Below, in pieces: positions 1 to 6,862 of a stretch of DNA of 16,322 nt; positions within the stretch are counted from its first letter, which is position 1; each line of letters starts with the position of its first letter. The translations under genes were made by a program, and so were the position numbers. The notes beneath the pieces are model-generated. The model had not been told where the DNA came from. It searched no databases and was given only the letters and a program-made list of their open reading frames with translations. Origin of the DNA: Candidatus Spyradosoma merdigallinarum (lineage in GTDB: Bacteria > Verrucomicrobiota > Verrucomicrobiia > Opitutales > UBA953); the NCBI GenBank assembly GCA_018713755.1, contig DVOG01000082.1, forward strand, positions 1 through 16,322, given 5' to 3'.

Positions 1-513
1 GCCGCGCCCGCCGCCGCTGCCCGTGGCGAAAAACGTCGGCGGCGATTCCGGTTCGTCGTCGACGTAAGCGCTCACAACCCAAAACAGCGCGCACATGCAC
101 AGCGCCGCGTGAAAAACCAGCGAAAACGACAAGCCCTCGACGCCGAGATTGCGCAGAAATTTCGACGCGGCGGAAGGTTCGGGCGCGGGAGCGAAATGCC
201 GTGCTTCCGCGCGGGAACGCGGATCCCGCTCCTTTTTTTCCGCCGCGGCGGGAACGCGCGCGACGGCGGTTCGCGCGGGATCGGAATCGGCGGATTTTTC
301 CGCGGAAAGATTTCCGCCCGGCCGCGCGGCGCCCATCGCCGCGAGCTGCTGCGCGAAGGCGAACATCGCCGCCTGCTGCTCGATGCGGTCTTTTTCGCGT
401 TCCCGCCGCCGCTGAAATTTCCGCAGATGCGCGGCATGCCGACGCGCCAGCGCACGCAGATCCTCTTCGGAAAGGGACTGCGCGCTCGGCGGGATTCGGG
501 ACGGTTCCGGCAT
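1..513 (-). CDS. TonB-like single-pass membrane protein (3' end beyond window)
   Basis: Reading from the ATG at 511-513 gives 171 codons without a stop up to the window edge, so the C-terminal part is missing. Residues 1-60 are charged and probably helical or coiled-coil (the stretch RRREREKDRIEQQ is at about 36-48). Residues 60-115 form a low-complexity Pro/Ala/Glu linker. A single hydrophobic segment follows at about 128-149 (SLVFHAALCMCALFWVV). The visible end is periplasmic-looking and finishes in FFATGSGGGRG. A cytoplasmic N-terminus, one membrane helix and a Gly/Pro-rich tail resemble energy-transducer (TonB-like) proteins of Verrucomicrobiota, but the diagnostic C-terminal domain is not visible. 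No clear Shine-Dalgarno site precedes the ATG. The gene reads in the same direction as argG but is separated from it by a terminator, so it is probably transcribed separately. The reading frame is well supported; the function is only a resemblance. Confidence 0.7.
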   Translation of the reverse strand, partial: MPEPSRIPPSAQSLSEEDLRALARRHAAHLRKFQRRREREKDRIEQQAAMFAFAQQLAAMGAARPGGNLSAEKSADSDPARTAVARVPAAAEKKERDPRSRAEARHFAPAPEPSAASKFLRNLGVEGLSFSLVFHAALCMCALFWVVSAYVDDEPESPPTFFATGSGGGRG

Positions 514-577
514 CGTTCGCTGCGTTCGGGGGTTCGGATGAAATTGAGACGGACGGCGCGATTTTTTTCAAGCTTCG

Positions 578-601
578 TTTGCGTTCCCGCGGGAACGCAA
601 A
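578..601. repeat. 24-bp perfect palindrome built from two facing iterated motifs
   Basis: CGTTCCCG (582-589) abuts its own reverse complement CGGGAACG (590-597), and the symmetry extends outward through GC and three A/T pairs to 24 bp in total. It lies in the spacer upstream of the membrane-protein gene starting at 513. It could be a dyad operator, or simply the iterated motif meeting its inverted copy. Confidence 0.8.
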
Positions 602-621
602 GAATCCGCGCCTTGCCGAAC

Positions 622-665
622 AAAAAAAGAAAGCGCCCCCGCGCGGGAACGCCTTCCTTTTTTTT
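622..665. terminator. Bidirectional intrinsic terminator downstream of argG
   Basis: A run of A (622-628) is followed by an imperfect GC-rich hairpin (GCG, CC mismatch, CCCGCGCGGG core, AA mismatch, CGC) and then a long T run (658-665). The A/T flanks pair with each other, so the structure reads as a terminator on both strands. It would end argG transcription about 30 bases after its stop codon. One arm contains the iterated motif CGGGAACG (644-651). Confidence 0.75.
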
Positions 666-692
666 GTTCGACGCGAAGCGCGTCCGACGGAC

Positions 693-1925
693 TCACATCA
701 GGTTTTCCGGACCGTTGACGTGGGCGTTGACTTTGAGGCGCAGCGCGTTCAGGTGGATGAAGCCGGACGCGTCGTCCTGGTCGTAGGCGTTGGTCGGATC
801 CGCTTCCATCGTCGCGATTTGCGGGTTGTAAAGCGAGTTCGGCGACTTGCGTCCGGCGACGTAGCAGCAGCCTTTGTAGAGCTTGACGCGCACGACGCCG
901 TTCACGTTTTTCTGCGTTTCCGTGACGAGCGCCTGCAACGCGAGGCGTTCCGGCGCGTACCAGAACCCGTTGTAGACGAGCTCCGCGTACTTCGGAATGA
1001 GCCCGTCGCGCAGGTGCATCGTGTCGCGGTCCATCGTGATGGATTCCATCTGGCGGTGCGCGAAAAAGAGAATCGCTCCGCCCGGCGTTTCATAAACGCC
1101 GCGGGATTTCATGCCGACGAAACGGTTTTCGACCATGTCGACGCGGCCGATCCCGTGCTTGCCGCCAAGCCGGTTCAGCGTCTGCATCACTTCGAGCGGC
1201 GACATTTTTTTGCCGTCGATCGCGATGCAGTTGCCGTTTTCGAATTCGAGCTCGATGAATTCGGGAGCGTCGGGAGCGTCTTCCGGCGCGACGGAAAGCT
1301 TGAACATCGCCTTGTTTTCCGGGCAGAACGCGTCAAACCACGGATCTTCCATGATGCCCGCCTCATAGGAAATGTGAAGCAGGTTGCGGTCCATCGAATA
1401 GGGCTTTTTCATGCTGGCCTCGACGGGAAGTCCTTGCGCGACGCAGTAGTCGATCATTTCCTTGCGTCCCGGGAACTGCGCGCGGAACGATTCGTCGCGC
1501 CACGGCGCGATGACCTTCAGATCGGGAGCGAGCGCGGCGGCGGCGAGCTCGAAGCGCACCTGGTCGTTGCCTTTTCCCGTCGCGCCGTGCGCGATGGCGT
1601 CGCAGCCTTCCGCGCGGGCGATTTCGACCATGCGCTTCGCGATGAGCGGACGCGCGATCGACGTGCCGAGGTAATACTGCCCTTCGTAAATCGCTCCCGC
1701 CTGCATCATCGGGAAAATGAAGTCGCGGGCGAATTCCTCCTGCAGATCTTCGATGTAAATCTTGGACGCGCCGGTCTTTTTGCTTTTTTCCTCGAGCCCG
1801 GAAAGCTCTTCTTCCTGACCGACGTTCGCGCAGAACGCGATCATTTCGGCGTTGTATTTGTTCTTGATCCAGGAAAGGAGCACCGAAGTGTCCAGTCCGC
1901 CGGAATATGCGAGAAGAATCTTCAT
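693..1925 (-). CDS. argG: Argininosuccinate synthase
   Basis: ArgG joins citrulline and aspartate with ATP hydrolysis to AMP, forming argininosuccinate in the cytoplasmic arginine pathway. The 410-residue product has the normal family length. The ATP-binding PP-loop SGGLDTS is at residues 8-14 right after the N-terminal MKILLAY. Further family blocks are HGATGKGNDQVRFE, the YSMDRNLLHISYEAG segment and GRKSPNSLYNP. I chose the ATG at 1923-1925 because it gives the canonical start; the frame stays open far upstream but that part does not look like protein. The leader is CA-rich (ACAACAAAG) with no Shine-Dalgarno site. A possible promoter lies at 1959-1987 and a terminator follows the gene, so argG looks monocistronic. 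Near-certain identification. Confidence 0.97.
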   Translation of the reverse strand: MKILLAYSGGLDTSVLLSWIKNKYNAEMIAFCANVGQEEELSGLEEKSKKTGASKIYIEDLQEEFARDFIFPMMQAGAIYEGQYYLGTSIARPLIAKRMVEIARAEGCDAIAHGATGKGNDQVRFELAAAALAPDLKVIAPWRDESFRAQFPGRKEMIDYCVAQGLPVEASMKKPYSMDRNLLHISYEAGIMEDPWFDAFCPENKAMFKLSVAPEDAPDAPEFIELEFENGNCIAIDGKKMSPLEVMQTLNRLGGKHGIGRVDMVENRFVGMKSRGVYETPGGAILFFAHRQMESITMDRDTMHLRDGLIPKYAELVYNGFWYAPERLALQALVTETQKNVNGVVRVKLYKGCCYVAGRKSPNSLYNPQIATMEADPTNAYDQDDASGFIHLNALRLKVNAHVNGPENLM

Positions 1926-1958
1926 AGCGATGAACTTTGTTGTTGTGAAAAGGGCTTT

Positions 1959-1987
1959 ATGATGCGCCGCGTTCCCGCGGAAATCAA
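1959..1987 (-). promoter_or_regulatory. Candidate sigma70-type promoter of argG
   Basis: On the minus strand TTGATT and CATCAT are separated by 17 bases, each matching four of six consensus positions, and would place the transcript start about 27 bases before the argG ATG. The spacer contains a copy of the iterated motif. Sequence match only. Confidence 0.3.
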
Positions 1988-2096
1988 CGCGGAACTTTTC
2001 TCGGAGCAGAAAAAAAAACGCGGGAAAGGCGGCGTCCCGCGGCGCGCTTCCGGCTTGCCTCCGACGCGCGCGGGAATTTATTTTTCGCATCGTCCT

Positions 2097-3185
2097 ATGA
2101 ATCCGTCCGACGTTCCCGCGGCGGCGCCGCTCGGCGGCGCGCCCAAATCCGTTCCTGCCCTGCCCAACGCTGTTCCCGAAAAACTTCTCGCCGCGCGCGG
2201 AAAAATCGCCGCCGCGCCGTTCGCGGAATTTTCTCCCGCCGCGTGGAAAAGCGCCGGCGCCGTTTTCGCCGACGGGAGCAGAGTCGCGCTCGGAACGAGC
2301 GTCTTCGAAAACGTGTCCGCGCCGCTCGCCGCCGCGGGAACGCCCTGGGACGCCGCGCGGGAACGCATCGCGCGAGAACTCGCGTTTTGGTTCGGTTCGG
2401 AAGAATTTTCCGCAGTCCCGGCGGAGAACCTGTCGGCAGAGCAGCGCACGCGCCTCGCCCTCGCGCGCGCCTTCGCGGGCAAACCGGCGGGCGCGCCGCT
2501 CGCTGTCGCGGGAACGCTCCCGCATCTCGCGCCGCTGACGGACGCGCTGAAAATCCGCGCGAAAAAGGAGAATATCGCCGTCGTCGTCGAAACCGCGCCC
2601 GAAAAAATTTTCCGCGCAGCGGATCTGCTCGCGTTCTTTCCCGATTCGAGCGAAGCCGCGAGCGGCGGCGTCCCCGCGTTTTGCTCGCCGCAGGAAGCGG
2701 AATCCGCGCCGCCGACGCTTTTCGCCGCGGTGCAGTTCCGAAGCGCGAAACTCGGCGGAGAGCCGGACCGGAACGCCTTGCGCGGGAACGTTTTCTCCGG
2801 AAAAATTCTCGGGACGGGCGCCGGCGAATTTTTCGCGGAGCTCCACGGCGGCGCGCAAATCCGCGGTCGCCTCTGCGGGAACGCGGCGGGAGAAGACGTT
2901 CCCGCGGAAACGGAAATCGACGTCTTTCTGCCGCCGGAAATTTTCCGCGCGGACGCGTTCCCGCCGGAAGAAAATTTTTTCGAGCTCGAATCCGGCGGCG
3001 AAATTTTTTCCGCCGGAGCGCTGCATTTTCGCCGCTTCGCGACGAAAGGCGAAGCGTTCGCCCCGCTCGTCGCCTCGCAGTTTCGGCAAGCGCTGGAAAT
3101 TCCCGTCGGCGGCGCGCTTTTCGCGTGGTTTTTCCCCGAAGACGCGCTCGGTTTCCTTAAAACGCCGCCGGCGACGGCGGGATGA
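2097..3185 (+). CDS. Degenerate ABC-transporter ATPase-like protein with TOBE-like C-terminus
   Basis: The 362-residue protein aligns in order with PotA/FbpC/MalK-type ABC ATPases. Residues 56-76 (AVFADG then TSVFENVSAPL) match the Q-loop region and the family's 'xVFENV' block. LSAEQRTRLALARAF at 112-126 matches the LSGGQ signature helix. AVVVETAPEKIFRAADLLAFF at 161-181 matches the H-loop region. From about 227 a TOBE-like domain ends in GGALFAWFFPEDAL. The catalytic features are gone: at the Walker A position only GGAPKS (13-18) remains, the Walker B Asp-Glu is missing in APLAVAGTL, the Q-loop Gln is Ala58, and the H-loop His is missing. It is probably a non-hydrolysing pseudo-ATPase or a decaying gene, yet the 1.1-kb frame is intact. 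No permease lies beside it. The ATG at 2097 has no clear Shine-Dalgarno site. The homology is by eye. Confidence 0.72.
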   Translation: MNPSDVPAAAPLGGAPKSVPALPNAVPEKLLAARGKIAAAPFAEFSPAAWKSAGAVFADGSRVALGTSVFENVSAPLAAAGTPWDAARERIARELAFWFGSEEFSAVPAENLSAEQRTRLALARAFAGKPAGAPLAVAGTLPHLAPLTDALKIRAKKENIAVVVETAPEKIFRAADLLAFFPDSSEAASGGVPAFCSPQEAESAPPTLFAAVQFRSAKLGGEPDRNALRGNVFSGKILGTGAGEFFAELHGGAQIRGRLCGNAAGEDVPAETEIDVFLPPEIFRADAFPPEENFFELESGGEIFSAGALHFRRFATKGEAFAPLVASQFRQALEIPVGGALFAWFFPEDALGFLKTPPATAG

Positions 3186-3202
3186 CGCGCTCCGCGAGCG
3201 CG
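3186..3202. other. Stem-loop between convergent genes
   Basis: CGCGCTC and GAGCGCG form a perfect 7-bp stem with a 3-base loop, in the 33-base gap between the convergent ends of the ABC-like gene and nuoN. There is no T run on either side, so it is not a classic intrinsic terminator, though it could help end transcription from both sides. Confidence 0.4.
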
Positions 3203-3218
3203 TTCCCGCGCGCAAAAA

Positions 3219-4847
3219 TCAATAGACTCTCAAAACGAGCCAGTAAGCGAGCGACCCCAGCACGAGCGCCGCGCAGAAAACGACGAGCGTCACGCGGGAG
3301 CACAGCCGAACCGGCAGATAATCCGCGTTCCCGCAGCCGCACGACGCGCCGGCGTGCTCGCCCTTCCCGCCGCAGCGGCAGGAGGCTCCGCCGCGGCAGC
3401 ATTCGCCGCGCGAAAACGCCGCCCGGAACCAGCCGAAGTAGTAGCAGATGCCGGCGACGACGCAGGCGAGCATCACCGCGATCGAGCCGTAGAAGCCCGC
3501 GCGGAAAAGCACGTAGAGCAAGCCGAGCTTCGCGATGAAGCCGACCGTCGGCGGGATGCCCGCGAGCGACCCCAGCCCGAACGCGAGCGTTCCCGCGAGG
3601 AACGGATTGCGCTTGGAAAGCTTTTTGTAGTCGTCGAAATCCTGCAGCGCGTCGTCCTTCTGCGGCATGCGCGCCATCACCGAGAAAATCGGATACACCG
3701 TGACGATGTAGACGAACAGGTAGAGAACGACGAGCACCAGGCAAAGCTCCGCCGCGGCGCCGTCGCCCTCTGCGACGACGCTCCCCGCGCCGAGGACGCC
3801 GAGCATCAGATAGCCCGCGTGCGAGACGCCGGAAAGCCCGAGCAGGCGCTTCACGTTCGTCTGTCCGAGCGCCGTCAAATTCGCGTAAACGATCGAAATC
3901 AGCGTGCACGCGAGCAGAACGGGAAGCAGCTTGTCCCAAACGCCGCTGAAAACCACGAGCATCGGGAGCATCAGGAAAAAGCCCGTCGCTTTGGAAAGCG
4001 TCGCGAGGAAAAACGTGACGTGCGTCGGCGCGCCCTGATAAACGTCGGGAATCCAGAACTGCATCGGGAACACGCCGAGCTTGAACATCACGCCGGCGAG
4101 CACCATTCCCGCGCCGGCCAGGCCGATCGCGCTGTCGGGATTCTGATCCAGGAAGGAGAAAATCGTGCCGTAACCGAGCGGATCGTTCGCCGCCGTTCCC
4201 GCCAGCGCCGCCCCGCCGTAAAGCAGAACGATGCCGAAAAGCATCAGCCCGCCGGAAATGCCGCCCGCGATCAGGTATTTCACCCCGGCTTCCAAGGAAT
4301 GCGCGTTCCCGCGGTTCGAGCCGACGAGCGCGTAGAGGCAAACCGTCAGCGTTTCGAGCAGCACGAAAAACGCGACGAAGTTGGCGGACTTCAGCAACAG
4401 CGACGCCGCCGCCGTCGCGACCAGAATCAGGTGCGTCGTCGCGGGAGCGGAAATTTCCGCGTTGCCTTCGCGCGCGCGACCGACGTCGGCGAGATTGATC
4501 GCGAAAAACGCGCAGGCGATGAACAGCGCCGACACGATGCCGCCGATGCCGAAGGGGGCGAAAAGCACGATGCCGCCGATCCCGAAGGGGGCGAAAACGG
4601 AGAAGCCGGGCAGCGCCTCTTCCGGAGACGGTTGCGGGAACGCGCCCCCGACGACGCAGATGAACAGCGCGATCAGCGCCGCGCGGATGAAGGCGCCGCC
4701 CGCGCGCTTCGCGGCGCAGCTCCCGCAGACGACGTCGAACACGAGCGCCAGCAGCGCGAGCGCGGCGAGCGCGATTTCCGGCAGGCACGCGTAAAGCGTC
4801 GAAACGTCCGGCTGCCACGCCTTGTAAAATTCAGCAATAGAGTCCAT
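3219..4847 (-). CDS. nuoN: NADH-quinone oxidoreductase subunit N
   Basis: NuoN is one of three antiporter-like proton-pumping subunits of the complex I membrane arm. The 542-residue polytopic protein has the family's core: FKLGVFPMQFWIPDVYQGAP (256-274), THVTFFLATLSKATG and SLAGIPPTVGFIAKLGL (427-443). E165 sits in FVLLETLTVCLYALV, where the family's key membrane glutamate lies. I chose the ATG at 4847 rather than one 19 codons upstream because GGAG (4857-4860) stands nine bases before it. It is the last gene of nuoJKLMN, 53 bases after nuoM. Two oddities make it longer than the usual 480-500 residues: a tandem FAPFGIGGIV duplication at 85-105, and a Cys-rich insertion at 483-516 before the last membrane helix. 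The identification is firm; the role of the insertions is unknown. Confidence 0.93.
   Translation of the reverse strand: MDSIAEFYKAWQPDVSTLYACLPEIALAALALLALVFDVVCGSCAAKRAGGAFIRAALIALFICVVGGAFPQPSPEEALPGFSVFAPFGIGGIVLFAPFGIGGIVSALFIACAFFAINLADVGRAREGNAEISAPATTHLILVATAAASLLLKSANFVAFFVLLETLTVCLYALVGSNRGNAHSLEAGVKYLIAGGISGGLMLFGIVLLYGGAALAGTAANDPLGYGTIFSFLDQNPDSAIGLAGAGMVLAGVMFKLGVFPMQFWIPDVYQGAPTHVTFFLATLSKATGFFLMLPMLVVFSGVWDKLLPVLLACTLISIVYANLTALGQTNVKRLLGLSGVSHAGYLMLGVLGAGSVVAEGDGAAAELCLVLVVLYLFVYIVTVYPIFSVMARMPQKDDALQDFDDYKKLSKRNPFLAGTLAFGLGSLAGIPPTVGFIAKLGLLYVLFRAGFYGSIAVMLACVVAGICYYFGWFRAAFSRGECCRGGASCRCGGKGEHAGASCGCGNADYLPVRLCSRVTLVVFCAALVLGSLAYWLVLRVY
4533..4598. repeat. 33-bp in-frame tandem duplication within nuoN
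   Basis: Two adjacent 33-base units (4533-4565 and 4566-4598) differ at two positions and encode FAPFGIGGIV twice with one intervening residue. The unit length is a multiple of three, so the frame is preserved. The segment falls in an early loop or membrane region of NuoN that is not part of the conserved antiporter core. Confidence 0.9.
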
Positions 4848-4900
4848 GGGAAAATTCTCCGAAAAAGCGTTGAAAAAATTTCTTCGAAAAAAGACCTCCG

Positions 4901-6838
4901 TCATTCAATCGAAATTTTGTCGCCGTCCTCGAGCGGAATGTCCTCGGCGTCGCCGGAGCGCAGTTCTTCGAGGTCGAAAGCGAAGCGCCCGTCTACGCGA
5001 AGCACGGAAACGAAGGTCGCGGAAGGATCGATTTTCGTCTGTTCGAACAGCTTCAGCAGCGTCGCGGAAGCTTCGTCCAACGTGAATTCTCCGGGATTTT
5101 CCACGGCGCCGGAAACCGAGACCGTGATGGTCTTCGCGAGTTCGCCGGCCGGCGCTCCCGCGTTTTCGCCGCACGGTTCGCAAGGTTCCGCGGGAACGGC
5201 GGGCAGCGCGGGCAGCACGCCGTCGAGAATGATGACTTCGCCTTCGACGAGCGGTTCCGCGGGAACGGCTTCTTCGTCCGCGACGACGTCGCCGCGCAGC
5301 ACGTTCGCGGCGGGAGCGAAGTCCCGCGTCAGCGTTTCGTCGATGTTTTTCGTGATCAGCGACGGAACGAAGCCGACGGCGACCAGCGCGGCGAAAAGAA
5401 TCAGCGCGGGAACGCGTTCCGCCGGCGTGATGTCGCGCACCTTTTCAAACTGTTCCTCCGTGAGCGCGATCCCGGAATTTTTTCCGTAGAAAATCTTCGC
5501 GACGGCGCGCAGACCGTAAATCGCGGAAATCACGATGGAAAGCACGATGGCGCCCAGCAGCCAGGAAGGCTGGATTTGCGCGAGCGAGGCGAAAATCGTG
5601 AGTTCGCCCCAAAAGTTGGCGAAGCCCGGAAGCCCGATGCTCGCCATCGTCGCCGCGACGAAGAACGCCGCGAGCACCGGCGCTTTCGCCGTCAGCCCGC
5701 CCATTTTCGCCATTTCGTACGTTCCCGTGCGGTCGCAAACGGCCTGCCCGAGGTGGAAGAGCAGCGCGACGGAAAGCCCGTGAGCGAACATCAGCACGAC
5801 CGCGCCGCCGAGCCCCGCGGTGTTCCCGCCGGAAATCGCGAACGCCGCGATGCCGAGGAAAATCGGCCCCATGTGCATCACGGAGCTGTAAGCGACCATT
5901 TGCTTCAGGTCTTTCTGCGTCATCGCGATGAGACCAATCAGCACGATGTTGCCGAGCGCGAGCCAAATGATCCAGTTCTGCCATTCCGCCAACCCCTGCG
6001 GCAACGCCAGCGCGCCGAGCTGAATCAGCCCGTAGAGCCCGAACTTCTTGAGCACGCCCGCGTGAAGCATCGAGACCGGCGTCGGCGCGGAGGCATACGT
6101 GTCCGGCGCCCACGTGTGGAACGGGAACAGCGAAACCAGAATCCCGAAACCGAACAGCAGAAGAGCGAAAATCACCGAGACGTTCCCGTCGAAGATTTCT
6201 CCCGCGGCGACCGCGTCGCGGATGCCGCGGAAACTGAACGGATACGTTTCCGGCAGCGCGAAGTAAAGCGCGACCAGCCCCGCGAGCGAAACCATCGCGC
6301 CGAGCGTCAGGTAAATCGCCATCGTCAGCGCCGTCGTCTTGCGCGCATAGCCGCCCCAAAGCAAAATCGCGATGAACGTCGGAATCAGCGCGAACTCGTG
6401 GAAAATGTAGAAGGAGAAAACGTCAATCGCCGAAAACACGCCGAGCACGCCGCCGAACATCACGAGGATCACCGCGAAATAAAGCCCGGGCTGCGCGACG
6501 TCTTTCGTCGAAAGCGCGCGGATGCCCGCCGCCGCGCCGACGAACGCCGCCATCAGGAACAGCGGCAGCGAAATCCCGTTCAGCCCGAACTGCAGCCAAA
6601 CGCTCAGCTCGGGAACGCCGAAACTTTCGCACCTGGAAACGAACGCGTAGCCGCCGAGCTTTTCCGCCGACGGGAACAGCGCGAAGAGCGCGAGCGCGAT
6701 CACCGCGGGAACGCAGAAGCCGAGCCCCGCGACCGCCTTGCGCACGCCGGCGGAAAACCGCCCGGAAAACAGCATCAGCGCCGCGGCGGCAAGCGGGACC
6801 GCGACCGCAATTTGCAGAAGCATGGAAGAACCGTTCAT
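4901..6838 (-). CDS. nuoM: NADH-quinone oxidoreductase subunit M with C-terminal SLBB-like domain
   Basis: NuoM is a proton-pumping antiporter-like subunit of complex I. Residues 1-495 are a complete NuoM: FHEFALIPTFIAILLWGG (146-163, with E148), FPFHTWAPDTYASAPTPVSM (238-257), LHAGVLKKFGLYGL, and a last hydrophobic helix at about 476-495. An extension follows that ordinary NuoM (about 500 residues) lacks. A Pro/Glu-rich linker at 496-569 contains a C553-x-x-C556 pair. Residues 570-645 look like an SLBB beta-grasp domain: SVSGAVENPGEFTL, then VSVLRVDG, then IPLEDGDKISIE at the very end. The start at 6838 is supported by AGGAAGG eight bases upstream. It begins 24 bases after nuoL. The extension is in the same uninterrupted frame, so it is a genuine fusion rather than a neighbouring gene. 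Confidence 0.93.
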   Translation of the reverse strand: MNGSSMLLQIAVAVPLAAAALMLFSGRFSAGVRKAVAGLGFCVPAVIALALFALFPSAEKLGGYAFVSRCESFGVPELSVWLQFGLNGISLPLFLMAAFVGAAAGIRALSTKDVAQPGLYFAVILVMFGGVLGVFSAIDVFSFYIFHEFALIPTFIAILLWGGYARKTTALTMAIYLTLGAMVSLAGLVALYFALPETYPFSFRGIRDAVAAGEIFDGNVSVIFALLLFGFGILVSLFPFHTWAPDTYASAPTPVSMLHAGVLKKFGLYGLIQLGALALPQGLAEWQNWIIWLALGNIVLIGLIAMTQKDLKQMVAYSSVMHMGPIFLGIAAFAISGGNTAGLGGAVVLMFAHGLSVALLFHLGQAVCDRTGTYEMAKMGGLTAKAPVLAAFFVAATMASIGLPGFANFWGELTIFASLAQIQPSWLLGAIVLSIVISAIYGLRAVAKIFYGKNSGIALTEEQFEKVRDITPAERVPALILFAALVAVGFVPSLITKNIDETLTRDFAPAANVLRGDVVADEEAVPAEPLVEGEVIILDGVLPALPAVPAEPCEPCGENAGAPAGELAKTITVSVSGAVENPGEFTLDEASATLLKLFEQTKIDPSATFVSVLRVDGRFAFDLEELRSGDAEDIPLEDGDKISIE

Positions 6839-6862
6839 CTTGAAAACCTTCCTGAAAAACTT

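Noticed and set aside
72..623. Minus-strand frame overlapping the first gene
   Set aside because: It overlaps the TonB-like frame, which has a proper membrane helix and runs to the edge; this one is Arg/Ser/Pro-rich with no such features.
201..2096. Long plus-strand open frame running antisense through argG and in frame with the ABC-like gene
   Set aside because: The translation is Arg/His/Val-rich low-complexity sequence opposite a clear argG. High GC at third codon positions removes stops from the opposite strand. Only the part from 2097 looks like protein.
2097..3185. A functional ABC transporter ATPase
   Set aside because: No Walker A, no Walker B Asp-Glu and no H-loop histidine, so ATP hydrolysis is unlikely.
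4904..5353. A separate small gene for the SLBB domain after nuoM
   Set aside because: There is no stop between the NuoM part and the domain, and no start with a ribosome site at the boundary.
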